Of a DNA stretch of 64,000 nt, positions 1-9,562 are shown piece after piece. The stretch's first letter is position 1. Every line of letters starts with the position of its first letter. The notes below the pieces were generated by a model. It was not told the DNA's origin. It ran no database searches and saw only the letters and a list, made by a program, of their open reading frames with translations. Source of the DNA: CAIQJJ01 sp049325275 (GTDB taxonomy: Bacteria; Chloroflexota; Anaerolineae; Anaerolineales; UBA4823); NCBI GenBank assembly GCA_049325275.1, contig JBMOLU010000001.1, positions 372,001 through 436,000 on the forward strand, read 5' to 3'. The translations under genes were made by a program, and so were the position numbers.

Positions 1-2
1 TC

Positions 3-2705
3 GACGATTTCGGTGGCGGCGAACTTGAGCGCGAGCCGACCCCGCTGCCTACTACCCCCGTTCCTACCACGCCAGCGCCTACTACGCCGGTGCCCACCAC
101 CCCGCTGCCCGAGAGTTTAATCTTGCGTGGAGCCGTTGCCCGGCAGGCAGATGGCCAGGGCGTCAGTGGGGCCGAGTTATCCCTGTACAAACACGAAGAC
201 TGTAACGCCAATGGGACGTTGAACGTTACGATCTCGAACGGTGGCATACAACAACCAGATGCATCGTCGAATAGCGTGTCCGCCCCTCCGGGCACGGTAT
301 CGGCAGGGTTATCCATCTATCACACCGATGGGACTTACGTGCAGTATGTTTCGGTGCTGCTCTCCTACAACCAGTGGTTGGAGCAATATGTTGGTTCGCA
401 GAGCATCTCCTTGCCGCCCGGCAGCTACCAGGCCTACGCCAAAGCCAGCCCCAGCACGGGGACACGCTACTCGTCGGTTTCATCCTTTGCGATCAACACG
501 CAGCAAACCACTTCCGCTGCGTATGCCGCCAATGGGTTGGACGAGCCGGCGATCAGCCCGGTGGCGCCCCTGCCCTACAACGGCGGCGTGACCGATACGC
601 TGCTGGGCAGCGCCACGAGCGGCGCAAACGGCGTCTACGCCGTGCAAGTCCCGGACGTCTCTTACAACGCCGCCTGCGTAAACACCCTGCGCCTGGTGGA
701 AAACGTGCCGGATGGCGCTTCCGCCGTTTCGGCCAGCGCCCCGGCCCCCGCCACGGTGCTGGACGCTGCCACCATCCAGTATCCACCGGTGGCCTCGGGC
801 GATTACGCCGACAACAACTTCGTCGTCGCCTTCGAACCCTTGATCTTGCGTGGAACCGTTGTCAGCCAGCAACCAGGCGGCCAGGGCGTTGGCGGGGTGG
901 AGCTATCCCTATACAAACACGAAGAGTGCGGCCCCGATGTGACCACCACCCTGCTGGGCAGCGCCACGAGCGGCGCAAACGGCGCATACGCCGTGCAAGT
1001 CCCGGCCATTTCTTACGACACCGCCTGCGTGAACACCCTGCGCCTGGTGGAAAACGTACCGGATGGCGTCTCCGCTGTCTCGGCCAGCGCCCCTGCGCCC
1101 GCCACGGTGTTGAACGCTGCCACCATCCAGTATCCGCCGGTTGCCACGGGCGATTACGCCGACAACAACTTCGTCGTTGCCTCCGAACCCTTGACCCTGC
1201 GTGGCACGGTCGCCCGCCAGCAACCAGGCGGCCAGGGCGTCGGTGGGGCAGAGCTATCCCTGTACAAACACGAAGAATGTGGCCCCGATGTGACTACCAC
1301 CCTGCTGGGCAGCGCCACGAGCGGCGCAAACGGCGCCTACGCCGTGCAAGTCCCGGCCGTTTCTTACGACACCGCCTGCGTGAACACCCTGCGCCTGGTA
1401 GAAAGCGTGCCGGATGGCGTCTCCGCCGTCTCGGCCAGCGCCCCATCGCCCGCCACGGTGCTGAACGCCACGACGATTCAATATCCGCCGGTGGCCTCGG
1501 GCGATTACGCCGACAACAACTTCGTCGTCACTTTACCACCCGACCGCAAGGTGTACTACTTCGCTGGCGGCAAGCCGGTCGCCATGCGGGTGCTCCCCGC
1601 CAACGGCTCGGCCGAGACGGTGTACTACCTGGTGGGCGACCACCTCGGCAGCGTTAGCCTGTCGCTGTGCGGCAGCCTGGCCGGCTGCGCCACGGCAGAT
1701 GGAACGGTGGGCTACCAGGGCGTGGTCTCGCGCGCGAGATACAAGCCATTTGGCACACTCCAGACCAACTCGACGGGCAGCTCGCCGACATCCATCGGCT
1801 TCACCGGCCAGCGCCTGGATGACACCGGCCTGATGTACTACGGGGCGCGCTACTACTCACCGACGCTGGGAAGGTTCATCAGCGCGGATAGCATTGTGCC
1901 CGGCGCGGCGGATGGCAGCGGCGGCGCAGCAGCCAGCCTGGGTTACGACAAGAGCGCCCGCCTCACCCCGTTGACCACAGATTTCCACGGATTTACCGGG
2001 CAGGCGACGCAAGAGAACCAGGCCGTAATGCGCTATGGGTCGTTCTTCCTGTGGAGCAGTGAAGTCCGTAAAGAGAACCCCGTGCCGAGCGGCCCGCTCA
2101 ACCCCCAGGCGTTGAATCGTTATAGCTATGTGTTGAACAACCCGCTCAGGTACACCGATCCGACGGGGCATGATCCTGAAACAATGACAGTAGAAATTTC
2201 AAAGGATTTCTTGGATAGAATGATCAATATATTAGACTGGGAGATATTCTTTCGCAATGCAGACCTTCTGATTCATACTGCAGGCGGGGTATTAATCTCA
2301 GCACATCTTCTTACAATCCCACCGATAGGAATATTAGTTGGTACAATTTTTGCTGCAGATGCATTACAAAGATCAAATAGCATAACAGCTATCCAAAATC
2401 TGAGGACAGCGCTCAATACCGCGCGTGAGTATCTTGACAAACACGGGGGAACTCTTACGGTGAAGTTATCCAAAGAGGTGTGGGGGTTGCAAACAAAGGT
2501 AACACTCAGTCTTGTACAATCGGAATTATGGGGCGAACAAGTTCTGATTGACGATATATGGAGTGACCAAATGGCTAAGTACGTATGGTACTCTTTCAAG
2601 CCAATGCCTCCAATGGGAGCTTATCTGCCCTGTTCTGGCACGAGTAGTTCAATCATCTCGGCATCAGGAGTGGTTGGCATTACAACGTTGAGTTCTTGCC
2701 GCTAA
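3..2705 (+). CDS. RHS repeat-associated core protein, C-terminal part (5' end outside window)
   Basis: The frame is open to the left edge, so the apparent GTG at 90 is not the true start. A Pro-Thr linker (about 3-116) is followed by three tandem modules of about 117 residues beginning LILRG/LTLRG. The copies start at 117, 840 and 1191; the first carries an extra insertion of about 124 residues. The RHS core follows, with YYLVGDHLGS, a GFTGQRLDDTGLMYYGARYYSP segment (split here by family knowledge) and GRFISADSIVP. About 75 residues then separate this from the closing NPLRYTDPTGH. After that the sequence changes to an AT-rich tip (about 2175-2705) with hydrophobic stretches. RHS proteins are large secreted or wall-associated proteins whose C-terminal tips are often toxins. 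I do not recognise this tip, and no immunity gene follows on the same strand. The RHS call is firm; function of the tip is unknown. Confidence 0.9.
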   Translation, partial: DDFGGGELEREPTPLPTTPVPTTPAPTTPVPTTPLPESLILRGAVARQADGQGVSGAELSLYKHEDCNANGTLNVTISNGGIQQPDASSNSVSAPPGTVSAGLSIYHTDGTYVQYVSVLLSYNQWLEQYVGSQSISLPPGSYQAYAKASPSTGTRYSSVSSFAINTQQTTSAAYAANGLDEPAISPVAPLPYNGGVTDTLLGSATSGANGVYAVQVPDVSYNAACVNTLRLVENVPDGASAVSASAPAPATVLDAATIQYPPVASGDYADNNFVVAFEPLILRGTVVSQQPGGQGVGGVELSLYKHEECGPDVTTTLLGSATSGANGAYAVQVPAISYDTACVNTLRLVENVPDGVSAVSASAPAPATVLNAATIQYPPVATGDYADNNFVVASEPLTLRGTVARQQPGGQGVGGAELSLYKHEECGPDVTTTLLGSATSGANGAYAVQVPAVSYDTACVNTLRLVESVPDGVSAVSASAPSPATVLNATTIQYPPVASGDYADNNFVVTLPPDRKVYYFAGGKPVAMRVLPANGSAETVYYLVGDHLGSVSLSLCGSLAGCATADGTVGYQGVVSRARYKPFGTLQTNSTGSSPTSIGFTGQRLDDTGLMYYGARYYSPTLGRFISADSIVPGAADGSGGAAASLGYDKSARLTPLTTDFHGFTGQATQENQAVMRYGSFFLWSSEVRKENPVPSGPLNPQALNRYSYVLNNPLRYTDPTGHDPETMTVEISKDFLDRMINILDWEIFFRNADLLIHTAGGVLISAHLLTIPPIGILVGTIFAADALQRSNSITAIQNLRTALNTAREYLDKHGGTLTVKLSKEVWGLQTKVTLSLVQSELWGEQVLIDDIWSDQMAKYVWYSFKPMPPMGAYLPCSGTSSSIISASGVVGITTLSSCR
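117..1541 (+). repeat. Tandem intragenic repeat, 351-bp unit in the RHS gene
   Basis: Two near-identical 351-bp units start at 840 and 1191. A third, earlier copy starts at 117 and is interrupted by about 372 bp of unrelated coding sequence. Each unit encodes one module ending in GDYADNNFVV. The high nucleotide identity suggests recent duplication or gene conversion. The modules are probably beta-sandwich, carboxypeptidase-regulatory-like domains; that assignment is inferred from composition only. Confidence 0.85.
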
Positions 2706-3079
2706 AGCATCTGGTTTGCTCTCCTGACACCGCTCCGCGGTGTCGGTCTTCCAGGCCGCTCTGCGTCGAAGGGGAGACGCAGAGTGCCCTGCTGGCATTG
2801 GCGCTGTAGAACGGGGTCAACCGAGACGAGTCCCCTCCCCCTCCCCAAAATCTATTTTGGGGAGGGGGAGCCTGAATGGGCATGATGCTTCTGTTTTGGA
2901 AGCCCATCGCGCAAATGGGGGAGCATTCCCAAACCTCCCGGAAATTCACCGGCCCAACCGGAAGCGCTATGGGGCACGATACAATCCTCCCATGCCGCCA
3001 AAGCCCCAAAAACTCGAATTGTCAGATAAAAACCGCGACTTGCAGGCGCTGGGGAACTTCCCCACAAAAAATAGGATGG
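2706..3079. other. Intergenic region between convergent genes, with two hairpins
   Basis: This 374-bp stretch lies between the RHS stop and the stop of the convergent AfsR-like gene. It holds a hairpin at 2726-2744 (8-bp stem, 3-nt loop) right after the RHS stop, and a 17-bp perfect inverted repeat at 2835-2870. Short ORFs here show no family resemblance and I regard them as spurious. Confidence 0.6.
2835..2870. terminator. Perfect 17-bp inverted repeat between convergent genes
   Basis: Left arm 2835-2851 and right arm 2854-2870 are exact complements separated by 2 nt, with a C-rich/G-rich stem and an A/T apex. No T-run follows on either strand, so it may be a bidirectional transcription stop, an mRNA 3' end stabiliser or a REP-like repeat. 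Confidence 0.5.
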
Positions 3080-6000
3080 CTACCCCTGAACGGCCGCCCA
3101 CTCTGCCAGCAACTCGCGGTGGGAAGGGATGTTTTGCAGGTAAGAGCTCCTTAATGGCTCGCTGATTACATTTTTCACACGCTTCTGCAAATAATGGTAG
3201 CCGGTCGCCAGAATTTCATCAGCGCGCCGATCCTGGTCGACCTTCAAGACGCGATAACACACCAGGCAAACTCGGACGGGGTCCCGAATGCCATCCGGCG
3301 TGACCGTCGCCAGGCCGCTTAAGACATCTTCCACATAACGTTGTGCGTCGGGCAGATTCCCTTTCACAAAAGCAATATCTGCTAATCCGGCAAGTGGCTC
3401 AATTGTATTTTGACTCCTGCCTGACTTAGGATAAATATCAAGTACGTATTGATAGGATTCGGCTGCCTCACGCCAGCGTCGCAATTTTCCCAGCGTATCT
3501 CCTGACAATACTAGAACGTTAGCCTGTATATTCCTGGCCCCTATTTCAATCGCCAGACGAAGCGCTTGTTGCTCGTATTCTCGGGCCTTCTCATGCGCTT
3601 CCAAGTAGTAAAACAATTGTCCCAAACCGGCAAATGCCCGCGCCATCCCTGATTTGTAGCCTATCTCCGTACAATCCGTTAAAGATTGTCTAAGATATTC
3701 TTCTGCGGTTGAGAAATCACCTGATCTCAAGATGATCCAACCTGTCTCTACGAACCCATCGGCATAGGCTACTTTATCACCAATGGTTTTGAATATATTC
3801 AGGGCCTTCTTGATGTCAACCCAAAAGTTTTTGCCGTTTCCTAGGGTGAAGGCCAATATGCCCAGCGCCATGAAAATTTCGCCTTCAGTACGTTGGTCCC
3901 CGGTCTTCTGTACAATCTCAAGAGCATCAAGATAACGCGATTGAGCCAACTCGTAATCATTTAGACGCCACGCGAGATGCCCCGACTTCACAAGCGCCAA
4001 GGCCTCGCCGGGGCGATCACCAATCTGTCGCTTAATGGGTAGGGCCTGATCAAGATAATAACCAGCATCAGTGAGTTGATCCTGAATTAAAGAACACAAG
4101 GCCAGATCGACAAATGTGTCGCTTAATCCCAGGAGAGCGTTGATCTCACGATAACAGTCCAATGATTGTTTGTAGTAACCGCGGGCCTCGTTTACCCTGC
4201 TCAAGTGAATGCATGTATCCCCCAAGCTATGCAGACTCTCAGCTTCACGTTGGCGCAATTGATAAGAACGTGCTAAAGCCAAGCTTGTTTGGCAGTATCG
4301 CAATGCGCTAGAAGTATCTCCTAATCTGTAGCTCACATGACCAAGATAATTGAGCACTGTGGCCATACGATCGGGATCGCCAAGTTCCTGAAAATAGGAA
4401 AGACTCATGGTGAATAATCCCTGCGCTTGATTTGCGAGACCCAGATTCATTAAGATTACGGCTTGATGACAAAGTGAAAGCGCCAATTCATAATGTGCGT
4501 CTGTGGTCTGTAAAACAATAATACTTTGATCGAGCAGTTCTCTTGCTAATTGAACATGTCCCAACTTCGAATCGAAATGTCCTTGGCATGCCAACCCAAG
4601 ACCTGTCATAACCCTTTCGCCCACTTCTCCGTTGAGATCAAAGGCTAGCGCTAACTGCTTGCAGGCATCGGCCCCTACCTGGTACCAGCCTTGCAAATCA
4701 CAAAATAGAAAAAGGCTTTCCCAGGCCATCTCAAGGTCAGAGACAAGTCTGCGGTTGACTGCCCAGTTCCAGGCCGCACGGATATTCTCTATATCAATAG
4801 CGATTTCTTCCAAGGCAGTTTTCTGCTTGCTCCCTTTAAGTATGGGTAAATATTGACGCAACCTAGTGGCATAGTAATGACTGTGCCGATCGTGTACCAG
4901 CATCTCAAGGTCGGGCTGTTTTGCGAGTTGTTCGGCAGTATAACGTTGCACCAAATCATGTAGTCCATAACGCAGGCTTTGCTCCACACTGTGCTTTTCC
5001 TGGCGCAACCACGATTTGTCGGTCAAAGCAGCCAGTTGGCGGGCGTGTGCGCCGGCAATGTCCGTCGCAGCTGCCCGTCCGAAACCACCCCGAAACACGG
5101 ACAACCGGCACAAGACATCGCGTTCATCCGATGTTAGCATTGCCCAGGATGAAGAAAATACGGCATCCAAACTGCGATGGTGTTCGGGCATATCGCGCAT
5201 CTCAGCATATAAAAAGCCCAAGTCCTGTTCGATCTCCTGAACGATTTCGGCACACGATAACACTCGCCTCCAGGATGCTGCCATTTCAATAGCCAGAGGC
5301 ATACCATCCAATAGCTGGCAGATTTGCTTGATAGTGGGGAGGTCGCCGTTGAATTGAGGCTGGACGCGTTGTGCCACCTGGGTAAACAATTGCACGGCAC
5401 TGTCGTCTATAACTTCTGTATTCCCGTTCTGGGGAATGCCCAGGCCGCCAATGTCATACACCCATTCCCCCTGGACATGGAGACGTTCGCGTGATGTGAC
5501 CAACACCTGGACATTTGGTGCCTGTTTTAATAAATCACTGATTTGCCTGGCCGCATCAAGCACGTGCTCAAAGCTATCCAAGATAATGAGGAGCTCTTTC
5601 TGTTTCAGGTAATTGCGTAACTGTACAGATAAGTCTTGCTGGGGGGAGATAGCGAACCGCAAAGCCTGTGCCAGGGCCGTCAGCACCTGATTGGCCGAAT
5701 GGAGCGCAGACAAGGGAACAAAAACCACACCATCTCGGTATCCCGCAGCTTCCTGCATCGCCACCTGAATTGCCAGGCGTGTCTTGCCCATTCCCCCCAA
5801 CCCAACGAGCGTCAACAAACGGCAGTCGCGCTGTTGCAGGTATTCCGTGATCTGCCGTAATTCGCGCTCGCGTCCGACGAAAGCGCTCAAATAAACCGGC
5901 AAGTTGGTCAGCAATGTTTTTGGGGTAACTATCTTGTCGGTTCGGATTTGTTCGTAGAGTGCCGCTGTTTCGGCGGCTGGCTCGATGCCAAACTCTTTGG

Positions 6001-6709
6001 TGAGGATGCCCTGGCAATTTCTGTATTGGGTGAGGGCCGTACTACGTTGCCCGTTGGCTGCCATGAGGCGCATCAACTGCCGGTGAGCTTCCTCGCGCCA
6101 GGGTTCCAGTTCGAGTTGACGCCACGCAAAAAAGCGAGCAAGTTCTTCATCTCCATATTGTTCGTAATAGTTTGCCAGGTGGGTGAAGGTCTCGATTGCC
6201 TGGATTCGTAGCCGTTCCCGGTTGATGGTAAGCCATTCCTGAAAGGGCGAGCTGTTTACATTCAGGGTGTCTAGGAAATCGCTGCGCCACAGATGGTTGG
6301 CCTGTAGCAGTTGTTGATTACAACTCCGGCATGTTTCCAGGCGGCGATGAGCGTGCTGGCGAGTGGATGCCAAAAGATCATTGAAGGCCGTGACATCCAG
6401 CCAAAAGTCGCTTTGTGAGTTGAATGCGAGCGTGCGACGTGACACCAACAGATAGTCATTTTCCGCATCGTGGTCGCCGATGGCTGCCCGCAAGCGGTTC
6501 AGTGTCTGGCGCAGGGCGTGCAAGGCTTCATCGGCTGGGCTATCGGGCCAGAATAAGGCCGCCAGTGTCTCGCGGGAAAAGCTGGTGCCTGCGTGCATGG
6601 ATAGATAAGACAGCAGGGCACGGGCAAGGTCGGTTTCAAAACTTGTGATGGCTTGACCATCTTGGGTTACTTGAAATGAACCGAGCAAGGAAATCGATAG
6701 TTGTGGCAT
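3080..6709 (-). CDS. AfsR/SARP-family transcriptional regulator with NB-ARC ATPase and TPR repeats
   Basis: The protein has about 1209 residues. The N-terminal winged-helix segment (about 1-90) starts with LSISLLGSFQV, typical of OmpR-like SARP DNA-binding domains. A bacterial transcriptional activator domain follows (about 95-240, with EWLTINRERLR and GIEPAAET). Next is an NB-ARC-type ATPase with P-loop LVGLGGMGKT and a Walker B-like LLIILDSFEH. The second half (about 620-1190) is a long run of TPR units. The family comprises cytoplasmic activators that couple ATP binding to control of transcription. I chose ATG at 6709 because AAAAAAGG lies about 9 nt upstream; a GTG at 6745 in the same frame is possible. 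The gene stands alone, so its target is unknown. Confidence 0.9.
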   Translation of the reverse strand: MPQLSISLLGSFQVTQDGQAITSFETDLARALLSYLSMHAGTSFSRETLAALFWPDSPADEALHALRQTLNRLRAAIGDHDAENDYLLVSRRTLAFNSQSDFWLDVTAFNDLLASTRQHAHRRLETCRSCNQQLLQANHLWRSDFLDTLNVNSSPFQEWLTINRERLRIQAIETFTHLANYYEQYGDEELARFFAWRQLELEPWREEAHRQLMRLMAANGQRSTALTQYRNCQGILTKEFGIEPAAETAALYEQIRTDKIVTPKTLLTNLPVYLSAFVGRERELRQITEYLQQRDCRLLTLVGLGGMGKTRLAIQVAMQEAAGYRDGVVFVPLSALHSANQVLTALAQALRFAISPQQDLSVQLRNYLKQKELLIILDSFEHVLDAARQISDLLKQAPNVQVLVTSRERLHVQGEWVYDIGGLGIPQNGNTEVIDDSAVQLFTQVAQRVQPQFNGDLPTIKQICQLLDGMPLAIEMAASWRRVLSCAEIVQEIEQDLGFLYAEMRDMPEHHRSLDAVFSSSWAMLTSDERDVLCRLSVFRGGFGRAAATDIAGAHARQLAALTDKSWLRQEKHSVEQSLRYGLHDLVQRYTAEQLAKQPDLEMLVHDRHSHYYATRLRQYLPILKGSKQKTALEEIAIDIENIRAAWNWAVNRRLVSDLEMAWESLFLFCDLQGWYQVGADACKQLALAFDLNGEVGERVMTGLGLACQGHFDSKLGHVQLARELLDQSIIVLQTTDAHYELALSLCHQAVILMNLGLANQAQGLFTMSLSYFQELGDPDRMATVLNYLGHVSYRLGDTSSALRYCQTSLALARSYQLRQREAESLHSLGDTCIHLSRVNEARGYYKQSLDCYREINALLGLSDTFVDLALCSLIQDQLTDAGYYLDQALPIKRQIGDRPGEALALVKSGHLAWRLNDYELAQSRYLDALEIVQKTGDQRTEGEIFMALGILAFTLGNGKNFWVDIKKALNIFKTIGDKVAYADGFVETGWIILRSGDFSTAEEYLRQSLTDCTEIGYKSGMARAFAGLGQLFYYLEAHEKAREYEQQALRLAIEIGARNIQANVLVLSGDTLGKLRRWREAAESYQYVLDIYPKSGRSQNTIEPLAGLADIAFVKGNLPDAQRYVEDVLSGLATVTPDGIRDPVRVCLVCYRVLKVDQDRRADEILATGYHYLQKRVKNVISEPLRSSYLQNIPSHRELLAEWAAVQG

Positions 6710-6878
6710 GGAAAATAACCTTTTTTCGTCAATACCTGAGCACACTGCCTATTTTAATCATATAAAACGGATAAGGTTATGAGAGTTACTGGATGCTGAG
6801 CGAACATATTCCATCGCATAATATCGCAGACGCATAGTATCGCAGATTCGTGCCCTATTCCACTGGGCTTCACACAAC

Positions 6879-6905
6879 AACCCCGTGGGGCGAACCCACG
6901 GGGTT
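6879..6905. other. Hairpin ahead of a small HTH-like ORF
   Basis: An 11-bp perfect stem (6879-6889 with 6895-6905, loop GCGAA) sits 20 nt before the ATG at 6926. No T-run follows on the plus strand, so it is more likely a leader structure or the end of an upstream transcript than a canonical terminator. Confidence 0.45.
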
Positions 6906-6925
6906 ATGTGTTTACAGGTTTTGCC

Positions 6926-7096
6926 ATGCCTATCGATACTCCGATTACAATCCCCGAAGCGATCAAAAAATACGGCCTGACCGAGGCCGGTTTGCGCACC
7001 ATGGCCAAAGACGGTAAAATTCGCGCAGGTTTGTTATCCAGCGGAAAAATGGTCGTGAACGAGCAAGTTTGCAGCTGGGGCCGAGGAGGGGAATGA
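6926..7096 (+). CDS. Small excisionase/HTH-like protein (hypothetical)
   Basis: A 56-residue ORF. Its first part (IPEAIKKYGLTEAGLRTMAKDG) resembles the helix-turn-helix start of excisionase/AlpA-type DNA-binding proteins, in which a short helical pair is followed by a beta-hairpin. ATG at 6926 is preferred over GTG at 6908, although neither has a strong ribosome binding site. It lies at the edge of an eroded accessory zone with a transposase fragment, so it may be a mobile-element remnant. The call is by resemblance only. Confidence 0.45.
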   Translation: MPIDTPITIPEAIKKYGLTEAGLRTMAKDGKIRAGLLSSGKMVVNEQVCSWGRGGE

Positions 7097-7138
7097 CTTG
7101 CTGGTGAACAGGGCGTAGGTTCAACAGTTTTCGGGTAA

Positions 7139-7351
7139 TCAGCCGTCCGGGTTTTTCAGGAATATGCTGTTGGCGAAGAACAACAGGTCTTTGAGGAAAC
7201 GGAAGCATCGTTCCACTGACACGCTTTGAGCGGTGTAATTCTCCAACATGGTAGCAGCAGGTAGGTTCTGTGCATCCAGTTCGTTGGTGTTTCCTAAACT
7301 GTGTTTGGCTTCTTCCACACCGGCTGCATAGGGTTCAAGCACTCCAGTCAA
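7139..7351 (-). pseudogene. IS1634-type transposase, C-terminal fragment
   Basis: The 70-residue reading frame includes ENYTAQSVSVERCFRFLKD followed by LLFFANSIFLKNPDG. This matches the C-terminal signature of IS1634-family DDE transposases (VERGFRFLKDP then a hydrophobic stretch and FLKKPER). The N-terminal catalytic part and the extreme C-terminus are missing, and no flanking inverted repeats are evident. It is a dead insertion-sequence remnant. Confidence 0.65.
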
Positions 7352-7360
7352 GGAATATCG

Positions 7361-7436
7361 GGGCTTCCGGGTTTAGCGTGAAGAATTCCCGCATTGGGGG
7401 TTGTGCGTGTGCCAGGCAACCAGGTTGCAGCACACA
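7361..7436 (+). repeat. Dispersed repeat element, copy A
   Basis: It begins with CTTCCGGGTTTAGCGTGAAG (from 7364), nearly identical to copies B (9563) and C (29655). A G-run and a GTGTGC...GCAGCACAC hairpin follow. Its right end is lost: the truncated isomerase pseudogene begins at once. Confidence 0.7.
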
Positions 7437-7876
7437 ATAAACCATTTTGTTCGTATGCCACACTAGAAAATGAACATCCCTTTAGCGGTTACTATGTTTC
7501 CTTGGTAACACCCCAAGAATTGAACGCTTTTGCCACGCAGTATGATATTGGCATAACTCTGGATACCAACCACTACGCGTATATGGGCGTCGATATTGTC
7601 GCCGCCGCCAGAATTTCGCGAGAAAACGTCAGAACGATTCACCTGAGCGATTATCTCGCTAACCAGACAAATGTTTTTATCGGGGAAGGCGAATTAGATT
7701 TTGTGAGCTTTTTTGCTGCACTTGATCTAACGCGCATCCGTGCTACTACAGCAGAATGCTCATTTTTTTCTCCATTTCAACCCAATCTGGAAATGGATCA
7801 TGATAAGATGATCGCCAGAATGATCGAGTTGCGAGAAACTTGTGAAGAACTAATTCACAGGGTAACTGGCGCCTAA
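7394..7876 (+). pseudogene. Sugar phosphate isomerase/epimerase (AP-endonuclease-2-like TIM barrel), C-terminal fragment
   Basis: Homology begins near 7450. The part with ITLDTNHYAYMGVDI, then IHLSDY and GEGELDF, is the C-terminal half of xylose-isomerase-like TIM-barrel enzymes, in which these Asp, His and Glu residues bind metal. A full protein would be about 260-290 residues; only about 140 remain. The apparent TTG start and first 14 residues are encoded by repeat copy A, so the gene was cut at or near the repeat. It is probably not functional. Confidence 0.65.
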
Positions 7877-7983
7877 CCCCGCGCGGTGCTGACCGTGCTG
7901 GCGCACGCCGCCCGGCAGCACACGCCCACGTTGGGCAGCACAATCTTCGGCAACCCAAGACCTGTTTTTCTTTAGGAGATGAC

Positions 7984-8292
7984 ATGGAAAATCACGATGA
8001 CATCTCTCCCCTAGGAATATTCTGTGCTTTCGTTATGCTCTTCGCTGCTATTGGCGCTGCCATCATCGAAGGGCAAGGAGGAAAAGGAAGCCTATCATGG
8101 GTCATCGCTTCGAGTAGCGCTCTTCTTGCTGGGGTTGTCATTGGGATCGAGATGATTGTTACGCAGCGCGCATTCTACCAGAGTGCCCGGGCAACAGGCA
8201 TGAGTGCAGTTATCTTTGGAATACTCCTGATCATCCTGTTCGGATTGGTGTTCATAGGGATTGTTCTAGACCCCTTGCAAGCACTTTGGTAA
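7984..8292 (+). CDS. Small membrane protein, three predicted TM helices (hypothetical)
   Basis: A 102-residue protein with hydrophobic segments at about residues 10-30, 38-60 and 72-95 separated by short polar loops. A clear ribosome binding site (AGGAGAT, 7973-7979) precedes the ATG, which supports real translation. I recognise no family. It sits among gene remnants with no partner gene on the same strand. Confidence 0.6.
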   Translation: MENHDDISPLGIFCAFVMLFAAIGAAIIEGQGGKGSLSWVIASSSALLAGVVIGIEMIVTQRAFYQSARATGMSAVIFGILLIILFGLVFIGIVLDPLQALW

Positions 8293-8765
8293 CGATCATG
8301 GTCGGTTTTCGAACCCTTGAGCCATTCCATAGACCTATATGCCACTTTGACGATCCCTGTCTCAATAATTATCGATTGCCCTACAGAGACACTTGCCAGA
8401 TTGTCCAGGCAAAATGATCTTCAAGAGAACCACGCGACCTAACACAGCGCGCATCCGACGGGTGGGAGTCGCCGCGTTTTTAGGCAATTTACGCGGCTTG
8501 AAGTTGGTTCTGTTAAAATGGCGTTGCCTCTGTCACTCCTCGTCCTGCCCATCTGCGGGTAACGCGGTGTCACTCCTCGGACAACTGGCATAGGGTAAGG
8601 CCGTGTTCCCTTATGTGGGCAAGGCGGGCTGGGGGTCGCCCGGTGCGGGAAATCCGCACGCCGGTAAAATGTGAGCAATTAACCCCATTGCGACTATAGG
8701 GAGGGAGAGGCACCCCTCTCCCTTACCCTCTTTTGTTAGAATACGTCAAAGACAGGATGAAACTT
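8293..8765. other. Intergenic stretch without a convincing gene
   Basis: About 470 bp. It contains an imperfect hairpin (GCCGCGT at about 8470 with ACGCGGC at about 8491) and an 11-bp direct repeat GTCACTCCTCG at about 8534 and 8570. Short ORFs on both strands have low-complexity, Arg/Pro-rich translations and no ribosome binding sites. I see nothing else. Confidence 0.4.
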
Positions 8766-9179
8766 ATGCCCTACAACCAGATGATTGCACTCTTGACAAG
8801 TAATAGCCCAGCATCTTTAGATGAACTGGCGGATGGCATCCGAAATTGGTTTGCAAAAGACTCGGAGATGTTGATGTCGTTCGAAACAGCTCCCTTTGGT
8901 ATTGGAGAGCATATCGTGCTAAACTGGGATAAGTGGTATTTGCGCTTTTACTTCGAGATACACGAAGATGTTGCTATCCAAGCGCGAGATATCGCCGCCC
9001 GACTTGCATCTGGAAGGCCTGACTATCAGGCTATCGCTAACTGCACACGCCGAGTGCGAATCGTTGCCACAGATGAGCCAGAACCAGATCACATTACCCA
9101 ACACATCATTGCCACAGAGTTCCTTCAACAATTATCGGGAAGTGTAATGTATGATCCCACACGAGATGAGCTATTCTAA
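8766..9179 (+). CDS. Hypothetical protein
   Basis: A 137-residue soluble acidic protein with a plausible alpha/beta composition (WYLRFYFEIHEDVAIQ near residue 57). Two in-frame upstream starts exist (TTG 8733, ATG 8757). I prefer ATG at 8766 because AGGA lies 8 nt upstream, within the ATG 8757 context. I do not recognise the family. Size and acidity resemble immunity proteins of polymorphic toxin systems, but the sequence shows no direct evidence for that. Confidence 0.55.
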   Translation: MPYNQMIALLTSNSPASLDELADGIRNWFAKDSEMLMSFETAPFGIGEHIVLNWDKWYLRFYFEIHEDVAIQARDIAARLASGRPDYQAIANCTRRVRIVATDEPEPDHITQHIIATEFLQQLSGSVMYDPTRDELF

Positions 9180-9562
9180 AAACAGCATCCTGGGAAAAGG
9201 AATTCGGTAAGCGCCATAAGAACAAGTTGTTTTGACGCAGCGAAGAGTGTGCCCGGATGGGTAGGCGATTTCCCCGCAGGATAAGGTTGCTTGAAAGCCG
9301 CTGACAAGGGATGACGAAACCTAAGCCCGCATGAATGCCGACCGCTGCTATGCAGCGTGGAGGATTCTGGCCGCCGTAGAAAAGCCATGGGTTAGGAGAG
9401 CCAAAGGCCAACGGGAGTTGGATCAACTCATAGTACCTGAAATATGTAAGGTAAACCGCTATCCCCTAAATAAGGAACAATTTGACAGGGCACAAAGGCT
9501 CTGCGATGAAATGTTTCGTAGTAATGGGTAGCTTGGTAACCAATTCTGTTTATGAAAAGGTT

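Noticed and set aside
374..1657. Long plus-strand ORF inside the RHS gene
   Set aside because: It is Arg-rich shadow coding of the repeated modules, and the RHS frame matches a known family.
6906..6922. 16-nt identity TGTGTTTACAGGTTTT shared with 49777-49793
   Set aside because: One 16-nt match in 64 kb is expected by chance about half the time, and the flanks differ.
8439..8678. 79-codon minus-strand ORF
   Set aside because: Low-complexity Pro/Arg-rich translation, no ribosome binding site, no family resemblance.
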